DNA of 64,000 nt from Gammaproteobacteria bacterium (lineage in GTDB: Bacteria > Pseudomonadota > Gammaproteobacteria > Pseudomonadales > Pseudohongiellaceae). This document shows, in pieces, positions 54,691 through 63,927 of the stretch. The position numbers were made by a program, and so were the translations under genes. Numbering within the stretch: the stretch's first letter is position 1; the number at the start of each line of letters is the position of its first letter. The stretch is taken from assembly GCA_002711845.1 (NCBI GenBank), contig PASF01000002.1, positions 224,224 to 288,223 on the forward strand, in the 5' to 3' direction. The notes beneath the pieces are model-generated. The model saw only the letters and a program-made list of their open reading frames with translations, did not search any database and was not told where the DNA came from.

Positions 54691-55860
54691 ATGCAGCTGA
54701 TATTGAAACTGATTGCCGGCATTGTGCTGGGCATTCTGATCGGACTTTTTGCCCCTTACGGGCTGACCCAGGTGTTGATCACCTTCAAGGCTCTGTTTGG
54801 CGAGCTGCTGTTTTTTACCATACCTTTGCTGATCCTGTTCTTTATCACCAGCGGTATCGCGGCGTTGCCCCGAAATGCCGGACGCCTGTTAGGCCGGTCG
54901 TTGAGCCTGGCCTACCTGTCGACGCTGCTGGCCGGCACGGCTGCTTTTGTGGTCGCCGCCATATTGGTCCCGATGCTGACCACGCCCGGTTCTGCCACCC
55001 CGGCTACCGGCCAGGTGGTGCTAGCCCCCTTTGTGGAATTGACCATACCGCCGGTTTTTAATGTGATGACCGCGCTGGCGCTGGCCTTTATTTTCGGCGT
55101 TGGTATCGCCGCCACCGGTGCCACGCAATTGAAAGATCTGTCCGATCAGGGGCGTGAGATCATTCAGCGGCTGCTGGTCAGCATCATCATTCCGCTGTTG
55201 CCGCTGTACATCGCCGGCGTCTTTGCCGAGCTTGCCGCGGCCGGCACCGTGTTTGGTACCTTGCGCACCTTCGGCGTGGTGCTGGTAATGGCCCTGGTGC
55301 TGCACTGGGCCTGGATCCTGACGCTGTTCACGCTGGCAGGCATCAAGGCCGGCAAGTCACCTCTCGGGCTGATCCGCAATATGCTGCCAGCGTACTTTAC
55401 GGCGCTGGGCACCATGTCCAGTGCCGCCACCATTCCGGTGTCGCTACAGTGCAGCAAAAACAATGGCGTGTCCCCGGATGTGGCGGACTTTACCGTACCT
55501 CTGTTTGCCACTGTGCACCTGTCAGGCTCAACGATTACCATTGTCAGCTGTGCGGTAGCGGTGATGTCGATCTACAATGGTCTGGACATACCGTCACTGA
55601 CCATTATCGTGCCGTTCATCCTGATGCTGGGCATTGTCATGCTGGCGGCGCCGGGTGTGCCGGGTGGGGCGGTGATGGCAGCGGTCGGCCTGCTGGGGTC
55701 GATGCTGGGTTTCAGCGAAACGGCAGTCGCCTTGATGATTGCGTTGTACATGGCACAGGACAGTTTCGGCACTGCCTGCAATGTCACCTGTGACGGCGCC
55801 CTGTCGATTCTGGTCGGGGAAGCCGCCGCAGACACCGCAACCAGCGTGCACGGGTCATGA
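54691..55860 (+). CDS. DAACS-family dicarboxylate/amino acid:cation symporter
   Basis: 389 residues from the ATG at 54691. Contains about eight helices with two re-entrant loops; SSAATIPVSLQC and the LSGSTIT segment correspond to the substrate-binding HP1/TM7 serine-rich and TM7 elements of the glutamate/aspartate transporter family, and GTACNVTCDG near the C-terminus to TM8. Transports Glu, Asp, Ser or C4 acids with Na+ or H+. Slightly shorter than GltP (437). Its stop overlaps the mscS-like stop by six bases, convergent. Confidence 0.9.
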   Translation: MQLILKLIAGIVLGILIGLFAPYGLTQVLITFKALFGELLFFTIPLLILFFITSGIAALPRNAGRLLGRSLSLAYLSTLLAGTAAFVVAAILVPMLTTPGSATPATGQVVLAPFVELTIPPVFNVMTALALAFIFGVGIAATGATQLKDLSDQGREIIQRLLVSIIIPLLPLYIAGVFAELAAAGTVFGTLRTFGVVLVMALVLHWAWILTLFTLAGIKAGKSPLGLIRNMLPAYFTALGTMSSAATIPVSLQCSKNNGVSPDVADFTVPLFATVHLSGSTITIVSCAVAVMSIYNGLDIPSLTIIVPFILMLGIVMLAAPGVPGGAVMAAVGLLGSMLGFSETAVALMIALYMAQDSFGTACNVTCDGALSILVGEAAADTATSVHGS

Positions 55861-56760
55861 TGGCAGGTCAGTCGCCGGCGGCACGGTCTGCTGTGGTACA
55901 CCGCTGCCCGGTGGACGGGGCAGGTAATCGTTGTTCTGGAATACCTCGGACATGATCGCCTGTTCGATAAAGCCGCGCTGACCCGACTTGACCGGTACCC
56001 GCACGATCAGGTGAATCTCTCCCGCCACCGGTACCTGCAAGGTGACCCGGGGATCCACAGAGGGCGGCTCCAGGCCGCGGGTCACGCTGACCCGGTTCAT
56101 GTAGCGGCGCACCTCCTCCAGAAACGGCGCACACTGCTTGCGCGCCGAGGCGACAATGGCCTGTTGCGCGCTGCGCCAGTCATCGTCGCGCTTGAAGGGC
56201 ACGGTAAAGACGTGCAGTACATAGTCATGGGTGAAGCTTTCATTGATCACAGGTTCGGACACGAACAGGGCGTTGGGAATCACTGCCATGCGGCCGGTGC
56301 GCTGATGCGTCAACTTGCCCGGACCCACCTCCAGGATGGTCGTCGCCAGCAGGTTCTGATCAATGACGTCGCCGCGGAACTCCTTGATCTGGATCCGGTC
56401 GCCGATGCTGAAAGAGCCTGCGCCGGCCTTGAGAATGGAACCGGTGATACACATGATCAGTTCTTTGGTGGCCACCACAAAGGCCACCGCAATCGCGACG
56501 ATCGACAAGGCCAGGGTGCGCAGCTCCTCACCCCAGATCAAGGCCAGGCCCAGCATCAGCAGCAGGATAAGACCGTTTCGGGACTGCACGAGCCAGCGCC
56601 GGCGAAGTTCCAGCGATTCCACCTGACGCTTGATGAAGCGTGCGATCAACGCCCGCACGACCAGCAGGCCCAGTATCAGCAGTCCGGTGCTGATCAACAG
56701 ACTCAGCATGGAGTCGGGCACCACAAAATTGGCCAACGATGTCTGTATGCGTTCAATCAT
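55855..56760 (-). CDS. Small-conductance mechanosensitive channel family protein
   Basis: 301 residues: three N-terminal helices, then the beta domain with GAGSFSIGDRIQI, and NALFVSEPVINES before the alpha-beta C-terminal domain. The pore helix lacks the standard Gly/Ala spacing of MscS, so gating may differ. Function in osmotic downshock is the family role. No gene-order clue. Confidence 0.88.
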   Translation of the reverse strand: MIERIQTSLANFVVPDSMLSLLISTGLLILGLLVVRALIARFIKRQVESLELRRRWLVQSRNGLILLLMLGLALIWGEELRTLALSIVAIAVAFVVATKELIMCITGSILKAGAGSFSIGDRIQIKEFRGDVIDQNLLATTILEVGPGKLTHQRTGRMAVIPNALFVSEPVINESFTHDYVLHVFTVPFKRDDDWRSAQQAIVASARKQCAPFLEEVRRYMNRVSVTRGLEPPSVDPRVTLQVPVAGEIHLIVRVPVKSGQRGFIEQAIMSEVFQNNDYLPRPPGSGVPQQTVPPATDLPS

Positions 56761-56909
56761 GCCATCTATCCTTCGTCTGGCAACGTGATGCCATCAACAA
56801 TTTCAGCTTTCCCTGAGCGGGCTTCGGTCATATTATGGGCCCTTGATGCGGGTTTTGCCTACCGTTCAGCCCGACAGCTCCGAACCAGTCTCTCAGCGAG
56901 GTCCCACGC

Positions 56910-58298
56910 TTGACCGATACCCGCACACACGCCGCCAATACGCCTGACCCCAGAACACAGACAACGTCCAGGTATACACCGGCGACGGCCATTGCTGTGG
57001 TGGTTGCCAACATGATCGGTACTGGCGTGTTTACCAGTCTGGGCTATCAGATCATTGATATCAAATCGACTTTTGTGCTGCTGATGCTGTGGCTGGTGGG
57101 GGGCGTGGCCGCCCTGTGTGGCGCGCTGACCTATGCCGAACTGGCCAGTCGTTTGCCGCGTTCGGGCGGTGAATACAATTTTCTCAGTCAGCTCTACCAC
57201 CCGTCCATCGGCTTCGTGTCCGGTTGGGTGTCGCTGACCGTGGGGTTCGCCGCGCCCACAGCACTGGCGGCGATGACCTTTGCCGCGTATCTGGATTCGT
57301 CAGTGCGCCACCTGGTCCCGATTGATCGCATGGCGGCGGCACTGGTGCTGGTGGCTGTGGTGACCTTTGTACATGGCCGTAACCACAAGGCCAGTGGCGG
57401 GCTGCAAAACTGGTTCACGGTGCTCAAGGTAGTGTTGATTGTCGGATTTGTGGGCCTGGTGGGTATCGCGGTGGATGCACCGCAGCCGATCAATCTGCTA
57501 CCGACCGACGGTGACGGTACGCTGCTGATGAGCAGTGCCTTCGCCGTGTCGCTGATCTACGTCAACTATGCCTATACCGGCTGGAACTCGGCCACCTATA
57601 TTACCGGAGAGATCGAAAACCCGGCACGCTCGGTACCGCTGGTGTTGATTGGCGGAACCGCCATTGTAATTCTGTTATACCTGGCTCTTAATGCTGCCTT
57701 TCTGTACGCCGTACCGATGGCCGAGCTCGAGGGTCGCCTGGAAATCGGTGTTATTGTGGCGCAGGCAACCTTTGGCAGCACCGGCGCGCTGGTCATGGGT
57801 GGCGTGCTGTCGTTGCTGTTGATCTCGACCGTCAGCGCCATGCTGATGGCGGGGCCACGCGTGTTGCAGGTGATGGGTGAGGATTTCCGGCTGTTCCGCC
57901 TGCTGGCCGTGCGCAACAGCAGCGGTGTGCCCAGGGCGGCGGTGTACACTCAGGGCGGACTGACTATTTTGTTCATTGTGACGTCTACATTTGAGTCGGT
58001 GCTGGTATTCTCAGGGTTTATTCTCGGGCTTAGCTCCCTGGCCACCGTCCTGGGGGTTTTTGTCCTGCGCTTTAAAAAAGGCGCGGACAGGCAGGCTGGC
58101 AGTTACCGGACCTGGCTTTTCCCGTTGCCGCCACTGATCTACAGTGCCATCATGATCTGGACACTGACCTTCATAGCCTTCAACCGTCCGCAGGAGGCTG
58201 CAGTTGCTGCCGTCATCATCGCGCTGGGTTTTATCTGTTACATCGTGACCGAAAAGTATTCGTCTGTCGGTCCAGAGACTGCTGCAAAACAACAATAA
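56910..58298 (+). CDS. APC-family amino acid permease
   Basis: 462 residues, 12 helices. Likely TTG start at 56910 with GAGG eight bases upstream. TM1 VVANMIGTGVFTSLGY carries the G-x-G-x-x-x-x-S unwinding motif for substrate; later RSGGEYNFL and ENPARSVP are family hallmarks. Imports or exchanges amino acids; the specific one is unknown. Twelve bases separate it from the penicillin acylase gene, with which it is likely co-expressed. Confidence 0.92.
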   Translation: MTDTRTHAANTPDPRTQTTSRYTPATAIAVVVANMIGTGVFTSLGYQIIDIKSTFVLLMLWLVGGVAALCGALTYAELASRLPRSGGEYNFLSQLYHPSIGFVSGWVSLTVGFAAPTALAAMTFAAYLDSSVRHLVPIDRMAAALVLVAVVTFVHGRNHKASGGLQNWFTVLKVVLIVGFVGLVGIAVDAPQPINLLPTDGDGTLLMSSAFAVSLIYVNYAYTGWNSATYITGEIENPARSVPLVLIGGTAIVILLYLALNAAFLYAVPMAELEGRLEIGVIVAQATFGSTGALVMGGVLSLLLISTVSAMLMAGPRVLQVMGEDFRLFRLLAVRNSSGVPRAAVYTQGGLTILFIVTSTFESVLVFSGFILGLSSLATVLGVFVLRFKKGADRQAGSYRTWLFPLPPLIYSAIMIWTLTFIAFNRPQEAAVAAVIIALGFICYIVTEKYSSVGPETAAKQQ

Positions 58299-58310
58299 CG
58301 GAGTTCCGCC

Positions 58311-60533
58311 ATGGTTTCGATCACTGCATACCCGCACTATATTCGCCAAAGCCTGTTGTTACTGGCGCTGTTGGTGATGTTGCCCGCCTGCTCGGCGCCC
58401 GAGTCTGACAGCGCCGGTTCAGAGCTGCAGCGGCTGCAGGCTATTGCCGAGCGGGTCACCATCATGCGTGATGATTTTGGTGTCGCGCATATCTACGCCG
58501 AAACCGACGCCGATGCCGTATTCGGATTTCTCTATGCGCAGGCGGAGGATGACTTTTCGCGCATCGAACGCAACTATACCTGGGCGATTGGCCGGTTGGC
58601 CGAAGTTGAGGGCGAGTCAGCCCTGTTCAGTGATCTGCGAGCGAGGCTGTACATGAGCGAAGCGGAAGCGCGAGCGGCATATGCAGACGCACCCGCATGG
58701 CTGCAGGATCTGAGCGATGCCTTTGCCGATGGCCTGAACTACTACCTGGCGACGCATCCGGAGGTCCAGCCCGCCTTGCTCTCGCGCTTTGAGTCATGGA
58801 TGCCATTCTATTTTTTTGAAGGCTCCATTGGCGGTGACATCGAACAGATTCCGCTGCCCGGTATCGAAGCCTTTTATTCTGGCGCGGCGCCGGCGGCAGT
58901 GGCCCAGTTGGCCCCTCCGTCGTTGGCCGAGTCAATACATGATGAGCCGGTCGGCTCCAATGGCTTTGCCCTGGCAGGATCGCGTACTGCGTCGGGTGAT
59001 GCCATGTTGCTGATCAATCCGCATACCAGTTTCTTTTTCCGGGGCGAATACCATGTGGTCAGTGATGAGGGCCTTAATGCCTACGGGGCTGCAACCTGGG
59101 GTCAGTTCTTTATCTATCAGGGATTCAATGAAACCACCGGCTGGATGCACACCTCTACCGGCGCAGACTTCATGGATGAGTTTGTGCATGACGTGGTGCA
59201 GGAAGGCGATGAGCTTTTCTATCGCTACGGTGACGAACTGCGTCCCATTGCGGTATCGGATATCACACTCGACTATCTTGATGATAACGGTGTGATACAG
59301 ACGCGCAGTTTCAAACGTTACATGACTCACCAGGGGCCGGTCACCCACATGCTGGATGACAGGTGGGTCGTCACCCGCATCAACTGGAATTCTGTGGACG
59401 CCCTGCGTCAGTCCTATCTGCGCATGAAAACCGCCAACTATGATGAGTTCCTGGACATGATGGATATACGCACCAACTCCTCGAACAACACGGTATTTGC
59501 CGATGCAGAGGGCAATATTGCCTATTTTCATGGCAATTTCATGCCCCGGCGAGATACGCAGTTTGATTATTCACAACCGGTGGACGGCAGTCACCCGGCA
59601 ACCGACTGGCAGGGCGTTCATGAGGTAGAGGAAACCGTGATGATGGTGAACCCGCCCAATGGCTGGTTGCAGAACACCAACGCGACGCCGTATACCATGG
59701 CCGGTGCGGACAGTCCGCGGGCTGAGAACTTCCCGCCCTACATGGCACCGGAAGCGGAAAATTTTCGTGGCCTGCAGGCAGTCCGGTTGCTGCAGAACGC
59801 CTCGGACATGACCCTTGAATCGCTGATTGAGCTGGCGTATGACCCTTATGTCAACGGCTTTGAGCACCTGGTGCCAGGGCTGATCAGTGCCTGGGAGGCA
59901 CTGGAAGCGGACTGGCCTGATCTGGAGCAGCCGGTCGAGGCGTTGCGCAGTTGGGATTACCGGGTCAGCACCGACTCAGTGGGAATGACCCTGGCGCACT
60001 TCTATGGGATGAACGCCGCGAGAGAAATCGACACGCCGGCCGGGCTGAGCCAGATGGAACAGATCAACTGGCTGGGCACGGACAGCGATCCGGTTGACAG
60101 ATTGTCGGTGTTCAGCGCGACACTGTTACAGCTGACCGAAGCCTTTGGGACCTGGAACACACCCTGGGGTGACATAAACCGCTATCAGCGCATCACCGGT
60201 GATATCGATCACCCTTACAGCGACAATGCCCCGAGCCTGCCAGTGGGGATGGCATCGTCACGCTGGGGCGCGCTGGCGTCATTCGGCGCGCGTGCCTACC
60301 CGGGCACCAATCGGATTTACGGTTCATCGGGTAACAGCTTTGTTGCCGTGGTGGAGTTTGGTGACCGGGTGCGGGCCAAAAGTCTGCTGGCCGGCGGTCA
60401 GAGTGGCGACCCGGCCTCGCCGCATTTTGATGACCAGGCACAGCGCTACGTGGATCGCGAATTCAAGGACGTCGCCTATTACCGCGAAGATGTCGAAGCC
60501 CGGGCGGTTCGCACCTACCACCCGGGGCAGTGA
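58311..60533 (+). CDS. Penicillin acylase family lipoprotein (Ntn hydrolase)
   Basis: 740 residues. Lipobox VMLPACSAP makes a lipidated Cys about 27. The alpha chain ends before Ser216 in EPVGSNGFALAG, the autocatalytic nucleophile; HTSFFFRGEYH and the Asn in SNNTVFAD contribute to the oxyanion hole. Family members cleave amide bonds of penicillins, N-acyl homoserine lactones or cyclic lipopeptides. With an amino acid permease just upstream, peptide or N-acyl amino acid use is plausible. Confidence 0.9.
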   Translation: MVSITAYPHYIRQSLLLLALLVMLPACSAPESDSAGSELQRLQAIAERVTIMRDDFGVAHIYAETDADAVFGFLYAQAEDDFSRIERNYTWAIGRLAEVEGESALFSDLRARLYMSEAEARAAYADAPAWLQDLSDAFADGLNYYLATHPEVQPALLSRFESWMPFYFFEGSIGGDIEQIPLPGIEAFYSGAAPAAVAQLAPPSLAESIHDEPVGSNGFALAGSRTASGDAMLLINPHTSFFFRGEYHVVSDEGLNAYGAATWGQFFIYQGFNETTGWMHTSTGADFMDEFVHDVVQEGDELFYRYGDELRPIAVSDITLDYLDDNGVIQTRSFKRYMTHQGPVTHMLDDRWVVTRINWNSVDALRQSYLRMKTANYDEFLDMMDIRTNSSNNTVFADAEGNIAYFHGNFMPRRDTQFDYSQPVDGSHPATDWQGVHEVEETVMMVNPPNGWLQNTNATPYTMAGADSPRAENFPPYMAPEAENFRGLQAVRLLQNASDMTLESLIELAYDPYVNGFEHLVPGLISAWEALEADWPDLEQPVEALRSWDYRVSTDSVGMTLAHFYGMNAAREIDTPAGLSQMEQINWLGTDSDPVDRLSVFSATLLQLTEAFGTWNTPWGDINRYQRITGDIDHPYSDNAPSLPVGMASSRWGALASFGARAYPGTNRIYGSSGNSFVAVVEFGDRVRAKSLLAGGQSGDPASPHFDDQAQRYVDREFKDVAYYREDVEARAVRTYHPGQ

Positions 60534-60560
60534 TTTAATCTCCCAAGGTAAAGTAGCTCA

Positions 60561-60684
60561 CTGAAAACGTTTTCGAGGCAGTCAGTGCGAGGCAAAAGCA
60601 GGCTTACAAGCGCAGTTTACAAAGAGTAAATGAACATTGTAAGTCTGCTTTTAACGAAGCAATGACAACGCAGGTGGTTTTCAG
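60561..60684 (+). repeat. Structured repeat element, copy A
   Basis: 124 bases with terminal inverted repeats CTGAAAAC (60561-60568) and GTTTTCAG (60677-60684). It contains a GAAAACGTTTTC palindrome (60563-60574), CGAGGCAGTCAGTGCGA (60574-60590), a 16-base-pair middle stem (60594-60609 with 60637-60652, one G-U pair), an inner stem TTTAC/GTAAA (60616-60630), and the tail ACGAAGCAATG. It sits between convergent gene ends, and its right end supplies the stop codon of the M28 gene. Copy B is at 36225-36352. Confidence 0.75.
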
Positions 60685-62027
60685 AAGGCGCCGGCGGGTC
60701 CGGGGAATACAACGGGACTCTGCACGCCGCTGGCGGACACGCTGGACACGCCAAAGAAGTAGTTGTCGATGACCACATTCTGCAGGGTGAACTCATCGAC
60801 ATCACCCACTGTGCGTGAGTGCGTCCATTGTGGCTCGGTGGTCAGCCGCCAGTGCAGCCTGTAGTGTGTGGCACCCGATACTTTGTCCCAGTTCAGGGTG
60901 GTGTCGGGGCTGACCTGGCCGCGGATGCTGACATTGGCTGGCGGCGCTGGCGCCCAGGACATGGCTGCCATGGTAACGGCATTGAGAGCGGTGAGTTTGG
61001 CGGCGTAGTCAAAGTCGACATGCTCAAGTACATCGCCGTAGGCAATGCCGTCCTCTATCCGTATATCCTGGTGTTGCCAGTTGTAGTTTTCGTTGGTTTC
61101 CATGATGCGCACGGCGGGAAAGCCGGCTTCGTTAAAGGGCCGGTGATGGCCGCCGCGGCCGAACCGGTCCAGCCGGTAGACCATCATCACATCAAGATTG
61201 GGAATGTAGCGATCAGCCATGTCGTCGATGTAACGCGCCATATTGCGTGAAGCGGAGTCGACCTCACCACCCTGGAAACGACGCTGCCGGGCTTCGTCTT
61301 CGGTTTCCACGTAGCGCGTACCTTCAGAAAAAACCCGCGCCGTGGTGTTGTTGATGACGCCGTTGATACCACGAATATTGCCGATCATGTCATTGTTGAT
61401 GACAGCCTTGATATCCCAGTTGTGCTCGCGGGCATGGGCCGCCAGAATGGCGCCACCGTTCAGTCCCTGCTCTTCGCCGGACAGACCGGCGTAGATAATC
61501 GAACCGGGGAAGCTGTACTGGCTCAGTACCCGCGCTGCCTCAAGGGTCCCGGCCATGCCGGTGGCGTTGTCATTGGCGCCGGGTGAGTCGCTGGTTGAAT
61601 TCATGATGTCGCTGACGCGGCTGTCGATGTCGCCACTCATCATGACAAAGCGGTCGGGCTGTTCACTGCCTCGCTGGATGGCGATGACGTTAACCACTTC
61701 AACCGGGTCCGGCACGCGCGCAGTGCCCGACACGATGTCACTGACGTAGAATACTTCCAGGCAACCACCGCAGTCGGCAGAGATCCGGTCGAACTCGGCC
61801 TTGATCCAGCGCCGGGCAGCCCCGATGCCGCGGGTATCGGATTCGGTGTCCGACAATGTGTGGCGGGTGCCAAAACCGGCCAGTGTGGCAATGTCCTGCT
61901 CAAGACGTTGTGCCGAGGTTGCCGCCGCTATATCGTGTAATGCCTGTTCATCGGCCAGTGCCACCGGGGTCAGTATGGCATTGCCTGCCAAAACACCGAA
62001 TGCCAAACCGGGGATAAAGTTGTTCAT
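60681..62027 (-). CDS. Exported M28-family metallopeptidase with C-terminal Fn3-like domain
   Basis: 448 residues from the ATG at 62027, with GAGG seven bases upstream; a TTG at 62033 is in frame. Signal peptide ends VALADE. Metal motifs: MSGDIDSRVSD (Asp where the family has His), PGANDNATG (bridging Asp), SGEEQGLNGG (catalytic Glu and ligand Glu), NNDMIG, and GGHHRPFNE (final His). The C-terminal 90 residues look like a fibronectin type III-like sandwich. Starts just after the DUF885 gene ends. Confidence 0.88.
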   Translation of the reverse strand: MNNFIPGLAFGVLAGNAILTPVALADEQALHDIAAATSAQRLEQDIATLAGFGTRHTLSDTESDTRGIGAARRWIKAEFDRISADCGGCLEVFYVSDIVSGTARVPDPVEVVNVIAIQRGSEQPDRFVMMSGDIDSRVSDIMNSTSDSPGANDNATGMAGTLEAARVLSQYSFPGSIIYAGLSGEEQGLNGGAILAAHAREHNWDIKAVINNDMIGNIRGINGVINNTTARVFSEGTRYVETEDEARQRRFQGGEVDSASRNMARYIDDMADRYIPNLDVMMVYRLDRFGRGGHHRPFNEAGFPAVRIMETNENYNWQHQDIRIEDGIAYGDVLEHVDFDYAAKLTALNAVTMAAMSWAPAPPANVSIRGQVSPDTTLNWDKVSGATHYRLHWRLTTEPQWTHSRTVGDVDEFTLQNVVIDNYFFGVSSVSASGVQSPVVFPGPAGAF

Positions 62028-62029
62028 TT

Positions 62030-63880
62030 TCAAACCTCGCTTGCCGCAGCAATGTAAGCATCAACTTCGCGCTCCAGTACCGTCAGCGGTACGACGCCCA
62101 GGTTGAGCACAACGTTATGGAAGTCCTGCATGGAAAAGCGGTCACCCAGCGTCTCACGAGCCCGCTCGCGTAACTCGATGATGCGCAATTGGCCAATCAT
62201 GTAGGACGTGGCCTGACCCGGATAAACGACATAACGATCCACTTCGCTGGGCGGAATGCCATAATCGATCGCCTGCTGGCGCGTCCATTGTTTGGCGTGC
62301 AGCCCGGTGTCGACCACCAGGCGCCGGGCGCGGAACAGCTCCGAGTCCAACTGCCCGAGCAGGCCTTCAATGTCATCTTCGTACCAGCCTTCCTCGGCCG
62401 CCAGTCTTTCGGCATACAGGGCCCAGCCTTCGGAACTGGCCGAGATGCCGCCGAAAGCACGTATTTGCATGAAACGTGGCAACTCGTCATTCTCGGTAAT
62501 CAACGCAATCTGGAAATGATGACCTGGCACGGTTTCGTGATAAACGAGGGTGCGCAAGGTGAAATTGCTCAGTCGATCCTCTCGCAAAGGCATCTGAAAA
62601 ATGCCGGGGCGTGAACCGTCCAGCGGCGGTGATGTGTAGGAAGCCGCAGCATTTGCCCAGCGGAACTCGGGGTAGGGCTGGGCAATGACCGGGGTGGTTG
62701 GTCGATTGTCGAACAGGCTTTCAGCCCGGGACTCGGCGTCGCGCAGATAGATTTCGATATCGTCCATCAGTGCGGCCCGGCCTTGATCCGTATTCGGGTA
62801 GGCGAGGCGCTGTTGCAGAGTCGTTGCGCGCTCTTCCACGGTGCCCTCATTGAGACCGATCTGGCGCATCAGCGCATCCATCTGCGTTTCGATGCGAGCC
62901 ACTTCGCGCAGGCCAATCTGGTGGATCTCATCGGCGGTCAGGTCGGTTGTGGTAAAGCGTTTGAGCTGCGTCGCATAATAGGCGTCACCCCCTTCGATGG
63001 CCCACAATCCGGCATCATTGGTAGACGAGGGTAATTGTGCTTGCAATTCACCGATGGCATCGCGCCAGGCCGGGTAGACCTCTTCTTCGACAATCATGGC
63101 GGCACGTTCCAGCAGCTGAACGCGCTGGTCTTCAGTCAGTTCCTCCACGCTCCCGGTTTTGCTGAACAATGTTGTGGCCAGCGGATTGTCGCGTGGCGAG
63201 TTGGAGATAAACCGGTCCATCTGCTCGACGGTGGTCTGCAGAATGAACGTGGGCGGGATGATGCCGGTAGCGGCGCGCCGGGCGGCCTCTGCGGTAGCCT
63301 CGCGCATACGATCATCGAGCAGCTGCAGGCGGGTCAGGTAGTTTTCTGCATCATTGGCGGATCGCAAGGGATGAACCACGGTCAACTGATTGACCAGCCC
63401 CACATTGGCACCGTTCATCTGCTGCAGCGGGAACTCATACGCCAGAAACGCTTCGCTGTCGATCACGCGTTGCAGGGACCAGCGCATGACATCGGCCGAG
63501 ATGCGCACGGCATCGCTTTCCTGATCCAGGTCGTAGCGGTCCAGTTGCGCGAGCCCGTCACGGGCCAGCGCAATGATGCGCTGTTCCTGAGCAAGGGTCA
63601 GTGGCGTGATCTGCTGCTCCAGCTGATTCTGCTCATCGCCGTCAAAATAGCCGGTGCTGATCGCCAGGTTGGGGTTGGCGCGGACCCATTGATCGGTAAA
63701 CTGGGCAAAAAAGTCTTCGATTGCTGCCGGCGCTTCAGTGGTCGGGGTTTGCGCCGACGCCGGTTGCGTGTCTGTTGCTGGCAATGTGGTTGATGGCGGT
63801 GCGGGCTCGCTTGCCGGTGAACAGGCCAGCAGCAGGGCCAGCAGACTGACAGGAATGACGCGTCTCAGTGTGTGTTTCAT
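62030..63880 (-). CDS. DUF885 lipoprotein, probable metallo-carboxypeptidase-like
   Basis: 616 residues with lipobox LLALLLACSPA. The zinc motif HETVPGHHFQ (HExxPGHH variant typical for DUF885) is followed by SEGWALYAERL, holding the third ligand Glu, and ends in NLGVVPLTVLEREV. Exported to the cell envelope. Family members cleave C-terminal residues from peptides or act on dipeptides. A three-base gap to the M28 gene suggests coupled translation. Confidence 0.9.
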   Translation of the reverse strand: MKHTLRRVIPVSLLALLLACSPASEPAPPSTTLPATDTQPASAQTPTTEAPAAIEDFFAQFTDQWVRANPNLAISTGYFDGDEQNQLEQQITPLTLAQEQRIIALARDGLAQLDRYDLDQESDAVRISADVMRWSLQRVIDSEAFLAYEFPLQQMNGANVGLVNQLTVVHPLRSANDAENYLTRLQLLDDRMREATAEAARRAATGIIPPTFILQTTVEQMDRFISNSPRDNPLATTLFSKTGSVEELTEDQRVQLLERAAMIVEEEVYPAWRDAIGELQAQLPSSTNDAGLWAIEGGDAYYATQLKRFTTTDLTADEIHQIGLREVARIETQMDALMRQIGLNEGTVEERATTLQQRLAYPNTDQGRAALMDDIEIYLRDAESRAESLFDNRPTTPVIAQPYPEFRWANAAASYTSPPLDGSRPGIFQMPLREDRLSNFTLRTLVYHETVPGHHFQIALITENDELPRFMQIRAFGGISASSEGWALYAERLAAEEGWYEDDIEGLLGQLDSELFRARRLVVDTGLHAKQWTRQQAIDYGIPPSEVDRYVVYPGQATSYMIGQLRIIELRERARETLGDRFSMQDFHNVVLNLGVVPLTVLEREVDAYIAAASEV

Positions 63881-63927
63881 GGTGACCTCGGATAACCGGT
63901 TACAGCCGGGCAGACAGGTTCAGCCGA

